This document shows positions 38,503-51,929 of a DNA stretch of 64,000 bases, one piece after another. Below the pieces are notes generated by a model, which was given only the letters and a program-made list of their open reading frames with translations, had not been told where the DNA came from and searched no databases. The position numbers and the translations under genes are program-made. Source of the stretch: Linnemannia hyalina (lineage: Eukaryota > Mortierellomycota > Mortierellomycetes > Mortierellales > Mortierellaceae). The stretch is taken from contig JAHRHY010000008.1 in NCBI GenBank assembly GCA_019671135.1, positions 434,001 to 498,000 of the forward strand, read 5' to 3'. Position 1 is the first letter of the stretch, and the number at the start of each line of letters is the position of its first letter.

Positions 38503-38599
38503 GCACAGCAACCTGGTAGCCTGTTATCCCTCCCCCTCCAAGCCGGATCCACAAACAATACTCCTCCTTTCCCCCCGTCCAACGGCTGGATCTGGTATC
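37373..38599 (+). other. Promoter and 5' leader of the Myb/SANT gene
   Basis: Pyrimidine-rich sequence without a supported gene, including (CT)n at 38128-38154 and (CAA)24 at 38431-38502. Much of it is probably the 5' untranslated region of the gene that follows. Confidence 0.55.
38431..38502 (+). repeat. (CAA)24 microsatellite before the Myb start codon
   Basis: Seventy-two bases of uninterrupted CAA, ending about 100 nt before the chosen ATG at 38600. It may be leader RNA. If translation starts further upstream it would encode polyGln, polyAsn or polyThr depending on frame. Confidence 0.92.
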
Positions 38600-41500
38600 A
38601 TGACCGTTTCAGACCAGGATACCAAGATGGATGTCGATATTGTCACCCCCAACGACACCCCTGACTCACATATACACCTGACCGATCCTCCATCGACACT
38701 CAAAGGTACACTTCGCTCACCGTTGTACTTTTCTTTGTTTGCAAACTGATCATCTTGACACTGTTGGGGAGCTACCGTTGATATCAGCAGCCAATAACAT
38801 TATTTTACACTACTCCCTTGCTGTTCTAGATGCATCACAAGCCTTGCAGCCAGCAGCTCCCACCATATCTACGGACCCAACGGCACCCTCACAGCCACCA
38901 AACAATCCCGGAGCTGCAGCTGCAGAGCCAATGGTTCAGGATCAACAACCCCAGCAACAGCCTCAAACGCAACCTGTTGAACAATCTACACCCAGCACTG
39001 CCGCAGGCATTGCACCAGAGATCTCAGCAACAGCCGGACCTGAAGTGGACGGCGATGGTGACGAAGATCTCTACAAGAGCAGACACCCCTCGGCCGTCTT
39101 TCGCCCTCAATTGGATGACATTGTTATGGACCAGGATCTGCTCGACTTTTACGAACAGCTCAAGTTCCTCGTGTCGCTCTCGCCTCTCAAGACAGCCCAG
39201 GTCCTCTACGCATTCTCACTGGCAACAGAACACCTTTCGCCAGAGCTGGAGGTTAGGAGGTCGGTCCTGGACTTGAACAGGAGGGCATTCTCGTTCTATC
39301 AGGAAAACACGTGGTTCACTGTCGATCTAGAGTCGAAAGAGGATCTGAGCGACGATGAGGCATACGAGTCCTCCGACCCAAAGTTCAGGATCCTGCCCGC
39401 TCGCCATGGTCTATTCCCCGCACTGCAAAAGCAGCCATTCGGATACCAGTCAAATCCAGCATACTACAACCCCTACCCACCTTATCCATATCCATACTAT
39501 GCTGAACCTGACCATTACCTTCCAGATAACGCGGAACCTCGTCCAGCATCACCAAGACGTCAGGATGGCGAAGGAGAGCAAGAACAGGAACGTCGACCTA
39601 GGGATCGCGAGCGGTCAAGCCGGAGCCACCGCCGTGGAACCAAATCAAGCAAACGCAGACGCTCCAGAGATTCGGAATCGTCCGTCCGCCCATTAGGATC
39701 CGTGACCAAGATCCGTCTGCGCACTTCAGGATACGACGATCGATCACCTAAAAAGTCGAGACGTGACCCAGATTCTCCCTCGCTGTCGAGCATGGATGGC
39801 GTTCGCAAGCATCATCGCCAGGGTACTGAGACGGGCGACGCCAACATGGATCCGACCCAGCGGAAGGACCCTGAGCGCCATAGAGACAGGGTGCGGGATG
39901 CAGACTACGAGAGGGAGCGGATGGAGCGTCGCTTGGCCAGGAAGCTGAAGAAGCAGGCTCGGGCTGGTGAACATGCCTCAGGCGATCGACAGAAGGACGG
40001 TGGCTCAAGCCAGACAAAGATCCGACCCCTCAAGATCACCCTTGTACAGTCTGGAAAGTCGGGCTCGAACTCTGCCGCTCAGGACTCTGCTACAGACGGC
40101 ACAGGACATAACGTTTCCAAGGCATCTCAGAGCTGGAACCCCAACGGAGATCACGCGGACAGCAGTAGCAACGCGCATCGCAGCATTCAACCTCAGAATA
40201 ACAACGCAGCGGGCTCAGCAGACGATGGTGCCTCCGCGACCAGTGGCCAAAAGCCCGCCAACATCAACACCCAAACCCCTCAGCCCATTCCACGGAAACC
40301 CAAGCACTCACACGCATTGCAGGCATCGCCTGTCCAAACAACGTCTACCCATGGAGGTCAAACAGCTCCAGGACCATTCTCGAGCGACAAGTCGGACGAT
40401 AAGCTCAAAAAGGGAACATGGACTGCCGCTGAAGAAGAGATCTTGCTGGAGGCTGTCCGAGGCCTGTCGAGCGAGAACTGGCATGCTGTTGCGCAGATGG
40501 TTCCTGGAAGAAACGCGAAGCAGTGTATGCAAAAGTGGCAAACCGACTTGGACCCTCAAATCAACCGACTGCCCTGGACCGAGGCCGAAGACGAGAAGCT
40601 GGTCGAGGCTTACCACAGATACGGAAACTCGTGGCAGCAGATTGCCAAGATGGTCGAGACCCGCACCTGGTACCAATGCTACAACCGTGTCCGTGCCAAG
40701 AGCGTCAAGACCAAGATCCAGCAAACTACAGGAACTCATCCAGCGAGTATTGCGAATGGGGGTATTCCTGGTGGCCCACGCCCAGAAGGATCCAAGCCTG
40801 GCTCGAAGCGGGATGGTGAAAAGAGAAAAGGACATGGATCTCAGGGTGGCATGACATCTGGACTTGCTTCAGGACCCAGCATGGATTCGCAGTCTCAGTC
40901 AGGCCCTTCACAACCCAGGCCGGCGCCTTTGAGTGGCGAGAGCAACAGCAGCAACAGCAACTCTGGAGACTATATCCGCGTGAAGGGACAGCAGATGCAG
41001 GGCGTTTTGGCTTTGGGACCTTCAGCACAAGCACAGGGACCCACTGCGGGACATCGGGATCAGCCAATCTCGTCTCCTTCGCAAGGACCTCCTTCGAGCA
41101 CTGAAGGCGCTACGCCCAGCACCTCCAGCAGCGACTATCATCGATCCTCGCCAATGAGCGCACGTCAACAGGACGTGCCCCAGCATCAAGGAGTTAAGCC
41201 AGCGTCATCGACGCCGTCTCAGGCGACATCTCAGGCTCAGTTCCAACCCCCTCAGCATTTGCATTCACCTCAGCAATCTCATCAACAGCATCACTCTCAG
41301 CATCAGCAGTCGCCACAACAACGTCCTCCACAGCACCAAGCATCCCCACATACCTCTCAGCATCAGCCATCGCAACCATTGAAGTCGGTCAAGACGGAAC
41401 CGCAGCAACCAACCACACCGCAACCAAAATCAGATGCCGGATACTGGCCTCAGCAGGTAATTTCCACCTTTCACGAACACGAAGTTGTAGTTTTTTTTGA

Positions 41501-42798
41501 TTGGATTATTGAAACCTTACTAACACGCACTCATATATCCGTGTAATAAATAGCCAACATCTTCGTCGAGTCCGCGCGCAGGATCGCCCAAGGGATACCG
41601 TACTCCTCAGCTCTCTCAGGGTCAGCAGCAGCAGCAACAGCCGTCACCACACCGTCAGCACAACCACAACATCTCTCCAGCACAGTCGCAATCGCCATCG
41701 CATCAGTCGCAGCATCATCATCAGCAAGGGATGCAGCCACCACCTCCTCCCAGCTCTCACTCCAACTATCCTAGTCAATCTCCTGGACCTACAGGGATCC
41801 ACATGACGTACGAGAGTCAGAGCAGCAGCAATAGCAGCAATGGTGGCAGTGCTACAGGCAAAAGTAGTGGCGCAGGTTTGGGAATTCACCAGAGTTACCC
41901 GTCGCAACAGCAGGCTCCTGCACAACAGCAAGGTCAGCAGAGTCAGCAGAATCAGCAACAACACTCGAGCCCATACCAACAGCACCACCGCCAGCAGCCA
42001 TCGCCTCACCAGCAGCATCTGCAACAGTCTCCACAACAACAGCAGCAGTCACCTCATTATCGCCAAAAGTCGTCCAGCAACCACCTTCGTCCTGTGCCTC
42101 CATTGTCTGCAACTCTTTCTAAAGGCCAGCCGCCCTCGTCTGCAAGCTCGTCGTCACCCTCCATCTCGATGCAGCCTCAGCATGGAAACCGCCCACCACC
42201 TCCACCCGTGAGTCAGAAGAGCCATAGCAGCAGCTATTCGCCCTCGACATTGCCACCTATCCAGCAACACCATGCTGCATCCCAGCAGTCGCCAAAGCCT
42301 TTCTCTGGAAATCAGCGTCTACCCAGCTTTAATGGCCCACCATCGTCGTCGACTGCTTCAACGACCGCATCGTCTTCGGCGTCGTCCCCACACCCACTGC
42401 TCCCGCCTGTCCAGGGACACTCCCAGCAGCCATTACCGCCCTTCCAGGGACAACGACAACAACAGGCTTCTCCCTCATCCCCTCCACCACCCCAGGCATT
42501 AGGATCTCAATCATCTTCGTCTTATTCTTCAGGACCTCCACCCTCGATAGTCACGTCTGCAAATATGACACCCCCAGGACCTGGTAGTAGTGTCCATTCG
42601 ACATATTCGACTCCTGTCCTCGCACCGCCACTGTTGTCGCCCACCCTCGCCAACTCTCCCACGGGCGGGTTTATCTCGACGTCTGCCTTGTTGATGATGG
42701 CCAGGAACGCGCAGCAGCAACAGCAGCAGCACAGGCAGTCGCCTGGTGGGGGAGGACCTAATAGCAGCACACCTTCTACATCCATCCCTCCTCCTTGA
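38600..42798 (+). CDS. Two-repeat Myb/SANT nuclear protein, Gln/Pro/Ser-rich
   Basis: Exons are 38600-38705, 38830-41456 and 41554-42798; the CDS of 3978 nt gives 1325 residues. A folded-looking segment at about residues 112-209 (DEDLYKSRHPSAVFRPQLDD, then LKFLVSLSPLKTAQVLYAF) precedes an Arg/Ser/Glu-rich charged region. Two adjacent Myb/SANT repeats lie at about 560-662 (GTWTAAEEEILLEAVRG, then LPWTEAEDEKLVEAYHRYGN), with Trp spacing typical of R2R3-type DNA-binding Myb domains. The remaining 660 residues are Gln/Pro/Ser/His-rich and probably disordered, as in transcriptional co-regulators. It is likely a nuclear DNA- or chromatin-binding regulator; I cannot name an ortholog. The start was chosen as the first ATG after the CAA run; the frame stays open upstream for some distance, so an earlier start is possible. 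It converges on the CorA gene. Confidence 0.85.
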
Positions 42799-42832
42799 AA
42801 CACTCTTCAAAAATTTAATCGCATTTTGCATT

Positions 42833-42838
42833 AATAAA
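42833..42838 (+). terminator. Polyadenylation signal of the Myb/SANT gene
   Basis: AATAAA 35 nt past the stop codon, followed by T-rich sequence. Confidence 0.6.
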
Positions 42839-43092
42839 CCTCTCACTTGTTTTAGTTTTTCATCGGCAGTCCCACGGTTCGCCCAGGCATGTACTCCATT
42901 GAAAAAAAAGTTAGAAATTGTGGCCAAGCAGGATATTCTGGACTTGTCATACACCCTAGTAACTCTACTTTACAGATTGGAGATGGACAAAGTCAACATA
43001 ATAAACGTCAATTACTTTTCTGGGCCATCACACTGTCTGCCTATGGTGTTGATTTTCGACCGTTCTGTGTTCGTATGATGAAGAGAATTGGT

Positions 43093-43098
43093 TTTATT
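43093..43098 (-). terminator. Polyadenylation signal of the CorA gene
   Basis: AATAAA on the minus strand, 180 nt past the CorA-type stop, in the short gap between the two converging genes. Confidence 0.45.
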
Positions 43099-43277
43099 AA
43101 AGAAAAGTGGATGCAAAATTAAAAAAAAGTCAAATAATGAGTAAGAGATGGTGTGGTGTTCAAGTATTGGTAATTAGGATAATAATAGGTGTTATTGCAT
43201 GTAGGTAACAAACAAAAAGAAGGACACCGGAGATGTTGTTCCTCCTCGCTCCCCCCCCTCTGTAGAACGAGAGACGT

Positions 43278-46135
43278 CTATTGGAAGATGAGACCGTATT
43301 TCTTGCCGAGCAGCACAGCAATAACACAGTAGCTATCAATATAGAAAACAAGAACGTTAGATTTTTTTTTGTTTGTTGTTGCTCTTTATCTCTTTTCTGA
43401 GATGAAGAAAGGAAGCAAAAGGGCTTAGGTTTGATGGTTATAACTTACATCGCCATAGCACCTAGAAGAGCCCACCACCAGTCCAGGGGCTCGCCTGGGT
43501 CTTGTCCTGGTTGTCCTGGCACATGCACGTTCATCCTACACAATAGAAAGCGAGAAGAAAAAAAAAAGGACACGATCAGAGGTCAGAAATTGTCAGGCCA
43601 ACACACAACTAACATTCCTTTCTTCGTATTGGACAAAATTCCTGAAAGGAAAAAAAAAAAAAAACAAAAAAAAAACATACCCCCAGAGACCAGTGAGAAA
43701 GGTCATGGGGACGATCAAACTCGCAAAGAATGTCAGTGTTCCCACAACCTCGTTTGTCTTGTTCGAAAGCTGATTAATCTCAAGCGAGATCTGTGCCAGG
43801 TAGTTGGAATGAGATCGGTCAAGGATCTTTTCGTAGGATCCCAGGGATTGGAGCATGGTCAAGACGTGGTCGAGGATGTCGCCGAGGTACAACAGTATTT
43901 CGCCGTCGCGGTGATGGTAGTGGTGTTGCAGTCCTGGCGCGGTGAGCATGTTGTTGGTGGCGTGGCCGGGGTCGTCGTTCTTTACTGATGGTGCTCCTGT
44001 TGCTCCTGCGGGGGCAGCGGTTGTGGTAACTGTGGCAGCGGTTGTGGTAACTGTGGCAAAAGAAGGAGCCAACGGCGCCACGGCATAGCGTTCATCAAAC
44101 CGCTTCATCAACCCCCTCACTACATCCGCCTTGTTCGCCAACAACCTCGACATGGCCATCACGTTCTTCCTACATGACCCAATCCTCCTCAACATATCTG
44201 TCGTCTCATTCTCTCTAAGCAAGAGGACGAGGTCATCGATCGAATCGACTTCATATTCGATGGTTTGGATGGGCGAGGCAAAGGAGTCGGTGATGTCGTC
44301 GAGGAGGGCGTAGTTGATCCAGTCAGGGGTGAGGGTGATGTGTGAGTGAAGTTGTTCTATTCTTCGGAGAACGTTCATGTGGTGATCTGCCGGGCGGAAA
44401 TGGAACTATGTGAGTTGAAGGGAGGAGACGATGGGGGGAGGGGGTTAGTTTAGATAAGAGCTACTTGGACCTTTATGCCCATGCCTTGTCAAAACACCAA
44501 GATATATAGTATGTAGTCAATTCGCAGTTTGCATGCACTAGGAAGTTGAGCCGTCCAAACTAGCTAGCATTTGATATGAGATGTGCATGAGAATGAGTGA
44601 AGGATAGCTTACGGTCATGATGCCGTCTCTAAATACAACGCTGTACATGCTGGCAGGCTGAAGGTAGGATCCTGAGTTGTAATCCTGATCAAATGTCCGG
44701 AAGCAGACAAAGTAATAGTGTCGAAACACCTCATACTTTTCGCGTTGCTCCTCTGTCGAGATATCCTCGATCGTTAGAGGGTGAACATGGAAATGCTAAA
44801 ATCGAAAAAAATAATTAACGTCAGCATGATGTTGTTCTTTTACTTTTCAGGGTCCGTTCTAGGTTATCTCCTGGTTGTCAGCGTTGGACGGTTACTAACC
44901 TTGGCGAGGATTTGCATGTCAAAGTCGCTGGGGTCGAGGATATCAAGCCAGTAGCAACCATCTTTCAGAAGGTCAGAAAACACAGCCGGTGTCTTGGATC
45001 CTCCATCCGGTGTCTGGAGAGTGCAGTTGTTGAGGATCTGGGGCATGGACGGTGCTTGAACCACTCCTGTTGCTGGCGAGTAAAACGTATACCTCAGGGA
45101 CTCTGGCAATGGGGGCTAATTATCGTTAGAAAAGGATTATTGTTAGAAAGGAAGAGCTGTAAAAAATGTCAAAAAGGCCGACGATGGGGAGATTAAAAAA
45201 TAACGAAAAGCCCAGATTACTTTGTTTTGCTCAATTCATTTTCACAGGACAAGAACAGGGCAACATACCCTTGGAGCACGCTCACTGTAAAAGCTGGCCT
45301 TTCTTGCAGATCGACGACGGAACTCAATCTGCCCACTGTTGGCAGAGGTGGGGCCAGCAGCATGGAAGTTGGACGAGCTGGTAGTTGAAGTCCGTTCCAG
45401 CTTATTACTTCCTGCATCGCCCTCCTTGGACTCAAATTCACCTCCAAGCACTCCGCCAGTAGAGTCCATGAAGGCGCTGTTTCTCGTGAATCCATTCTCG
45501 ATCAATGCCGCCTCTGCAACGGAGGTGTCCAGACCGGCATAATCAATCACCATAGGCTTACTCGTATCATGTTGCCCATCGACATTCCGATGCCCACCCA
45601 TGGGTGGATGGTATTCGTTGTTACGGAACAAGGAAGGGTTGTAGGGCCGATTGGATTGCTGGTGTCCTGGCAGTCGCAATGATCGAATAGAGGGCGTTGC
45701 ATTCCCGCTGTGAGGGTACCTGTAATAAGCGTCGCCGCCGCCACGGAGCGCATGGTGGATAGGAAGGTGGGGGGGAGAGAGTGGTCGTGGGACGTCTTGG
45801 CTCCTGTCACTGTAATCGACTCCACTCCCTCCTCCTACTCCTCCTGTGCCACCGTTGATAGTATCGGGGCTGGTGGGGTCAATACTGCTACTGGAGGGCT
45901 GGAGAGGGAAACCATAGTCAGGTTCGAAGGTGGGGAGGATAAGGGTTTCACGGGGTTCATCGTTTTGGCTGGGGAGTCGAAGGTGGGCAGGGGAGACGAG
46001 GGGTGAGGTTGAGGACTGTTGTGTTGTTGCAGATGGTGGTGTTGGTGGAGTTGTTTCTTGTGGTGAGATTGGGTCGACGGAGATGAGGATGTCGTTTGGG
46101 TTGTGGTTTTGATTCTGATTGTGATTATTTTCCAT
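43278..46135 (-). CDS. CorA-family Mg2+ transporter, Alr1/Mnr2 branch
   Basis: Membrane Mg2+ channel of 710 residues. Exons are 45269-46135, 44900-45115, 44613-44795, 43681-44405, 43449-43535 and 43278-43332; the CDS of 2133 nt closes in frame. The N-terminal 280 residues are Asn/Pro/Ser-rich and disordered. The cytosolic CorA domain shows GCYWLDILDPSDFDMQIL, FHVHPLTIEDISTEEQREKY, RHYYFVCFRTFD, and the long stalk helix with LTPDWINYALLDDITDSF. The first membrane helix (FFASLIVPMTFLTGLWG) leads into the signature G664-M665-N666, whose Gly codon is split by an intron. The second helix follows (WWWALLGAMA, then IYCVIAVLL), and the tail after it is only about ten residues. The fungal relatives are plasma-membrane Alr1 and vacuolar Mnr2; I cannot decide between them. 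A Thr/Ala-rich repeat (ATVTTTAA) sits in the stalk region. Confidence 0.93.
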
Positions 46136-47287
46136 TGTTCCTTGTTGTTAATGTTGGAAGGATGAGCAGGGGGGGTATGTGTTGTTGTGCAACTGCAAGC
46201 AGGGTGTGACAACGGAAAGGTGTGAGGAAGGAAGGAAGGAAGGAAGGAAGGGAGCAGGCAGGGTTCAAGGTGGGAGGTGGCGAAAGAAAGCAGGGGGAGA
46301 AGGAGGAGAGAGGAGTGAAGGGTGGACAGAGGGAGAGGGGAGGAGAGAGAGAGTAGTAAATGGTAAAGAGAAAGAAGAGAGGAAAAGGTAGAAAAGAAGG
46401 AAGAGCGAAACAAAAGAAACAAGAAACAAGAAACAAAGGTACACGCCCCTCACACCCATCAGTGATCAGTGAAAAACCTTTTTTAGATTTTCAATTGCAG
46501 CGAGCATCAGTTGTGTCGAACAAGCGCACGTTTTTGTGTGTTCAACCTTGCACTTGGAGCCTGCTGAAAGGCATAAAGGATGAACCTGACACCCCCCTTT
46601 TCATCTCTCACCACTCGCTTCATTTCCGCATCTTTCTTTCTTTCGATATGTCCAAAGAAAAAAAAAACAGCAGCCGGAAAAAAATGAAAATAAAGAAGGA
46701 TTTCGATTGTGCCTAGGTCTGCCTCTCCGTCTCTTGCTGCTGATTGGGCAGCGCGTTTTATGTCCAGGTGGACATTAAAAGAGAATTTTTTTTTTCCTTT
46801 CTCTCCTTTACGTCTCGACTTGACTCCTGCATTGTCCGCCTTCTGGGTACGATCCATACCGCGATGATGAAGATGTTTATCCATGGCGTAGTACATTGCA
46901 ATACTCCAATGCTCTATGATTAGCGACATACATGCCCCTTGAGTACAATATTTGGTGGCGGGTATTGGATTTGATCAGCTATGAGATCATTCGCATGACC
47001 TGGGAGGAGTGGTATCAATGCGAAACCCAGCTATTGCTTTTTCTCTTGCACCTGACCACGCCCTTCATTCAACGGTCCAGCGCAGGAAGGCAGTCACATT
47101 GTTCTGTTCCAATGCGCATTTCTTCTTCTTCGTCTTCTTCTTCTTCTTCTTTCATTCCCCTCTCTCGTTCTTTGTACATATCTTACCATCGCCATCCTTC
47201 TTTACTGCCTCGCCGCTCCTCTTCATCATCCCCTCACCTCTTCATCATCTTTTCTCGCGTTACGCTGGCGCAACAACACATTGGATC
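46136..47287. other. Divergent promoter region, CorA and PA-RING genes
   Basis: No supported gene. It contains (GGAA)n at 46225-46252, a purine-rich block to 46430, and TCTTCT-rich sequence at 47120-47260 before the PA-RING start. A run of in-frame codons upstream of 47288 is CT-rich leader with poly-Phe coding and is not treated as protein. Confidence 0.5.
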
Positions 47288-50200
47288 ATGCTCCCTGTGC
47301 CCGCACACATGCCCTTCACAGACGTGTGCTCCACCGTCTCCTGCTGGGCACTCATCCTCTCCGTCATCTTCCCCCCTACCCACATCCTCGCCCTCGACCT
47401 CATTTCCACCCCTACTCATACTCACTCACAAACCAAGCATATCAAGGATGCCGGATATCATCATCATCCGTACAGGATCTCATCCTCCTCAGCCTACTCC
47501 CTCACCGTCTATCTCGATTCAACCCTGTACTCCTTCTCGGCCTCGGTCTCGCCCACCTTGCTCTTGCCCACTCCTCCTCCCTCCTCGTCCTTGCTATCCT
47601 CGTCCACTTCGTCGTCTCTGGAAAAGAACTCAGCTCCTCTTTGTCGTGTCCGTCGTCACACCACTCGCGCTCAGGGATCAGTCAAACGATCTCATATCAG
47701 CACGGTCCTCCTCCCTCTCTCTCCTCGGAAACAGGAAAAGGTACATCCTTTCTCCACCACCACCTCCTCCAAGGTAACAAGAGCCACTATCCCCGATACT
47801 TCAGCTCAATTCCAAGGTAACAACCAAGGCCACAGACAAGATCGACAAAAGATGTCGGACAGGAATATCATCAAAAAGCAGACCATCTATATCGCCAACA
47901 GCAACAACGAGCAGAAGGACGAGCAAATCCCTCACGTCCGAGTGTCGAAAGGTCAGATCCGTCGTCTGATTCGCCACCAATCCTCCACAGACCAGAGCAG
48001 CCAACAGCCCGAACGTCAGCGGTCGCAAATTTTGGACGTCGTCTGGAACAGGGATACGTTTCAGGACACCACCCCCGCTTTCCAGAACAGTCGTCCTACT
48101 CGTCACCACCACCAGACACAGCCGCAGCAGGAGCAGCAGCAGGGGCGCCATGACCATGCAGACGATTCACAATTGTCCGACAACACCGGTAATAACAACA
48201 ACAACAACAACAACTGGATTACCGAGACTGAGGAAAAAGACGAGTCTGGACTCTGGCATGGCTATGTCTACCCCACAGGATGGAACAAGTCGACCTTCAA
48301 CAACGACCTCTTCCCTCTCTCTGTAAGTAATTTACGTTTTGTTAGGAGTGTTTGGAGTGAGTGTGCGTTTGTGTGTCGCCGACTTGTTTCTCCTTCCTTC
48401 TCTCTCTCCCGCTCCTCCTTCCTGCTCTTTTTCTCTCCCCTTTTTCAAACTTTTTCCCCCTTCCTTGTTGTCATTGGGATACATGGCGGTTGGTGTGGGG
48501 GGAGGTGGTTCAGGTTACCCGGTCGTAGTTGGAAAAAAACAAAAAAAAAACGAGATTTGTGAACCAATTGCACCAAACAGCAAAGGAGAAATAAGGTCAT
48601 AACGCAATGAGCAATTGAGGGCAAACATGAGTCGCTCTTGGGGGAAGTATGAGACGGAACGGAGAGTTGTCTTTGTTGATGGGTATTTCTTTGCGCATTT
48701 CCCCCTATGTTAATAATTCATATGCTCGGCGAATTGTTTGTTTGTTGAAAGATCGGATCCGGCAACAGTTGAGCCATCTGTCAAAAGGGACCAAGGCAGG
48801 GCAGAGTGGAGTAGTGTGACACAAGAGTGGACACGGTTCAAGAGACAAATTGGCGCATGGTTTACCCTTGTTATTTTACCTGTCTCCCTCCCTCTTCCTG
48901 GACTGCTCGTCTGCCTATCTGTTCAATGGTGTCATCGATACCAAACGAGAGCACTTTTTTATTTTATTTTATTTTATTTTATTTTATTTGTCGCTCTTTT
49001 TTTTTCAGCTGCCTCTCTCATCCTCCAACTGCGCTTTTTTCTTGGATTTATCATCAATTGGAAAAAAGCGAGAACGAGATAGAGTATTACTACACCATAC
49101 CTTACCAGAAGAGAAGAGGGAAGAGGCGGAAGAAAGCTGTTTGCCGCGGAGATGTAAACAAACCATGGTGCTGTCCTTTATTTGTTTTTGCTTTGTTTAT
49201 TCACTCACCCCTGTCTCTCTTGTTCTGCACTTTTTTTGTGTGCGCCAATATGGATAATCATCAATATCCGAACAAATCAATTAGGGTTCCATCCGCAAGT
49301 TCCCTCTTTCATGGCCTCTGCGCTCATTTTCTTCTGCTCCTTCCCCTTTGTCACTGGATATCCCCTGGCTGGCTTTGGTCGAGTGCACTCTTCAGACAAA
49401 GCAACATCTCCGCTCGGCAACTCAGCTCGGCGCAAAAGCTGTCATCCTTTATCCCTCAACTACTACAACATCATCTTCGTCATCGCACCAGGCTGAGCTC
49501 GTCCATTGCTATTCCCTCTTGACGTCAACAAACGCTTTTGGCGATTCCGATGTCGACTCTTCTTCTGCTTCCGTGAAGGAGAGTGTTGTTGTGCCCACCC
49601 TGACTTTGGACGCCTTGACCGCCAAGGATCTTTTGACAGCCCTCCAAGGATTGGGCGATACAGAATCCGATGTCGTTCCTGCAACCGTCACTCTTGCCAA
49701 CAGCATTCAGGAGGAGGAGGAGGAAGCTTTCAAGGACGACAAGAATGAAGGGGAGAACGATAGCAGCAGCATTTACAGTAGCATGGTCAACGAGCAGGGG
49801 ATGCGCGACAAATCGGGCTCTGTGGTCGTCGCTGCTGCATTGTCTTCTAAGGTGCATAGCAGTTCGGGAGGAGGCAATTCCAATTCAACCGGAACAACTA
49901 CCACAGCAACTGATGAAAACCAACAACGGGTCAAGGAGCTGCTTATGTCTTCTCTCTCAAATGCCCTCAAGTCTGGAACCCTTCTGGCGAGAGGAGTCAT
50001 GGTTCGCTTGGGTCTGGATAACGGATCTGTGGTCAGGGCTGGACTTGATACCATCGTCACCCCTACCCCTAAAGTGGAATCCTTGTCAGCAGCGTCGTCT
50101 TCGCCTTCGTCAACAGTGGCAGCAGGACGGGTTGAGAAGGAGGATCTGGGTATGGTTTCGACTCGATTTTCACCCCTGTCGGCCTCGGGGATCAAGCCGG

Positions 50201-51747
50201 ACTTGATTCCTACCACCGGACGTGTTGACGCCGTTGTTGAGCAGCAGCAGAAACAGCAGCAGCAGCGAGTTGTAGGAGGTCTGCGCAGTACGTTGTCGTC
50301 GATGTCGGCGTTATCGCAGGCGAGCAGCAGCCCGATCCCAAAAGGTCAACCCGGCGAAGCAGGAGCACGAGGAGTCAGTACCGCTACAGCCGCTATCGTC
50401 AGTAGTCAACAACTTGGAGGACCAGCAAGAATTGCAGCGGCTCTTTCGATGAGGCAGGCGACTGCCGAGCGGATCTCTATGAAGGGCGCCAATCGCCGTC
50501 AGTCCACCACAGTGCCCTCTGGATCCAATCCCTCTGTCAGCATCATCGGTAGATTGATCCAGCGGATTTACGCATTCTCGCCCTCAAAGTTGGTCCAAGA
50601 TACGGCTATTCTGGTCAAGGACGACAGCTTGACGGGCAAGCTGGCAATGGTTTTGATGAGCACGATCTGTGGAGTTGGTGTGGGCATGTTTGGAGCACTC
50701 CTGTTTGTGGTCGCACTAAAAGTCCGAGTGTTCCAGACCCGTCGACGAGGCGGAGTGGAGGATCGATTTGGGTTGACCTTGCAGGCGACAACGGCTTTGC
50801 AACATCAGCAGCAGTTGAGGGAGCACGGATACAAGAAGGTTATTCCTATTGGGATTCTAGAGTCCTTTGGAGTTCAAACTGTCTTGCACACCTCGACCTT
50901 GACCATGATGACGAGTAAGGGTGAGGATGATATCCAAGCCAAGCCCCGGTCTTGCCATACTGGAAGCAGCAAGGGCAAGTTGGCCTATGCAGAGGATGTG
51001 TTTGAGATGGAGGAGGGGTTGCAGGATCTGACTGCCCGGGAGAACTCTCGTCGGGAACGTGAGCGGATGAGCATGGCACGGACTAGCAGCCATCTCTTCC
51101 CCCGCACGCCTACGGGCAGCTCTGGTCACCACCATCCCCGACGGGTTCCTACTGCTGAGTGGGACTCGTACTTTGAAGACGAGGGAATGGATGATATCAC
51201 GGCTCACTCCTCGTCCCAGGACCACGAGCATATTTCTGCAGCTGCTGAGGGCGAGACAGATTTCGATGAGGGCGAGGGCGGTGCTGTTCCCGACCAGGCT
51301 TCAATGGACATGGAACGTCTCGCCGCGGCGATCATGACCGCCACCCGTCGAGGATCCTACCGCCGCATCTCGTTGTCCCGCTCCTCTGCCAGCGAGACTA
51401 TTGAGCACGCCGCCGATGGATCCACAGCCACCACCACTACCAGATCCACCTCTGTCTCGACCTCAATCACCCTCGCCCTTTCACCCCAAAAGCACCAAGG
51501 AGGCTGCTGCGGGACTAACGGCAACCACCACCACGGCGAAGAAAAGGACAAGAAGGAACTCCCTTTCGCCAACGCAAACGCCCAAACAATGTGCGCAATC
51601 TGTCTAGGGGAGTATGAGGTCGGTGACCAGGTTCGGACGCTCCCTTGTTACCACCAGTACCATCTCGCGTGTATTGATCCTTGGCTGTTGAATGTTGCGT
51701 CTTTGTGTCCGATTTGCAAGCGTGATCTCTGGCCTGGTTCTCCTTAG
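47288..51747 (+). CDS. PA-TM-RING-H2 ubiquitin ligase
   Basis: Probable endomembrane E3 ligase. The preferred model has two exons, 47288-48322 and 49285-51747, about 1165 residues, with a 962-nt intron. The N-terminus looks like a signal peptide (TVSCWALILSVIFPPTHIL). A luminal region with a protease-associated core follows (IPWLALVECTLQTKQHLRSA, then QLGAKAVILYP). One membrane helix lies at about 797-828 (LAMVLMSTICGVGVGMFGAL). The C-terminal RING-H2 at about 1114-1156 shows CAICLGEYEVGDQVRTLPCY and then PWLLNVASLCPIC, with the C3H2C3 ligands intact. This order matches the RNF13/GRAIL and plant RMR class. The N-terminal exon structure is uncertain: removing a 64-nt GT-AG segment at 47741-47804 would join another open frame (SRFNPVLLLGLGLAHLALAH) to the same downstream frame. 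The acceptor at 49284 is the best in-frame choice, not a proven one. Confidence 0.8.
48955..48989. repeat. (ATTTT)n microsatellite
   Basis: About six ATTTT units in the 962-nt intron of the PA-RING gene. Confidence 0.9.
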
Positions 51748-51923
51748 GAAACGCGCTCCCAACTCCACCCTTCTTCACCTTGTTTAATTTACTGGGTCAC
51801 TTTCACGTTATTTTATTTTTCTGATCGCTTTTTGTATCTAGTTCTTCCTCATCTCCATTGTACATACATCCCCATCTTCTCACCCCCTCCCCGCTCTCCT
51901 TTACTTGTTAATACGTTGTGAAA

Positions 51924-51929
51924 AATAAA
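51924..51929 (+). terminator. Polyadenylation signal of the PA-RING gene
   Basis: AATAAA 177 nt past the stop codon in an A-rich stretch. Confidence 0.5.

Noticed and set aside
43431..43988. 185-codon plus-strand open frame
   Set aside because: It is antisense to the well-supported CorA exons and has no recognisable content.
46932..47777. 281-codon plus-strand open frame rich in Ser/Pro
   Set aside because: It overlaps the PA-RING gene in another frame, and its length follows from CT-rich DNA with few stop codons.
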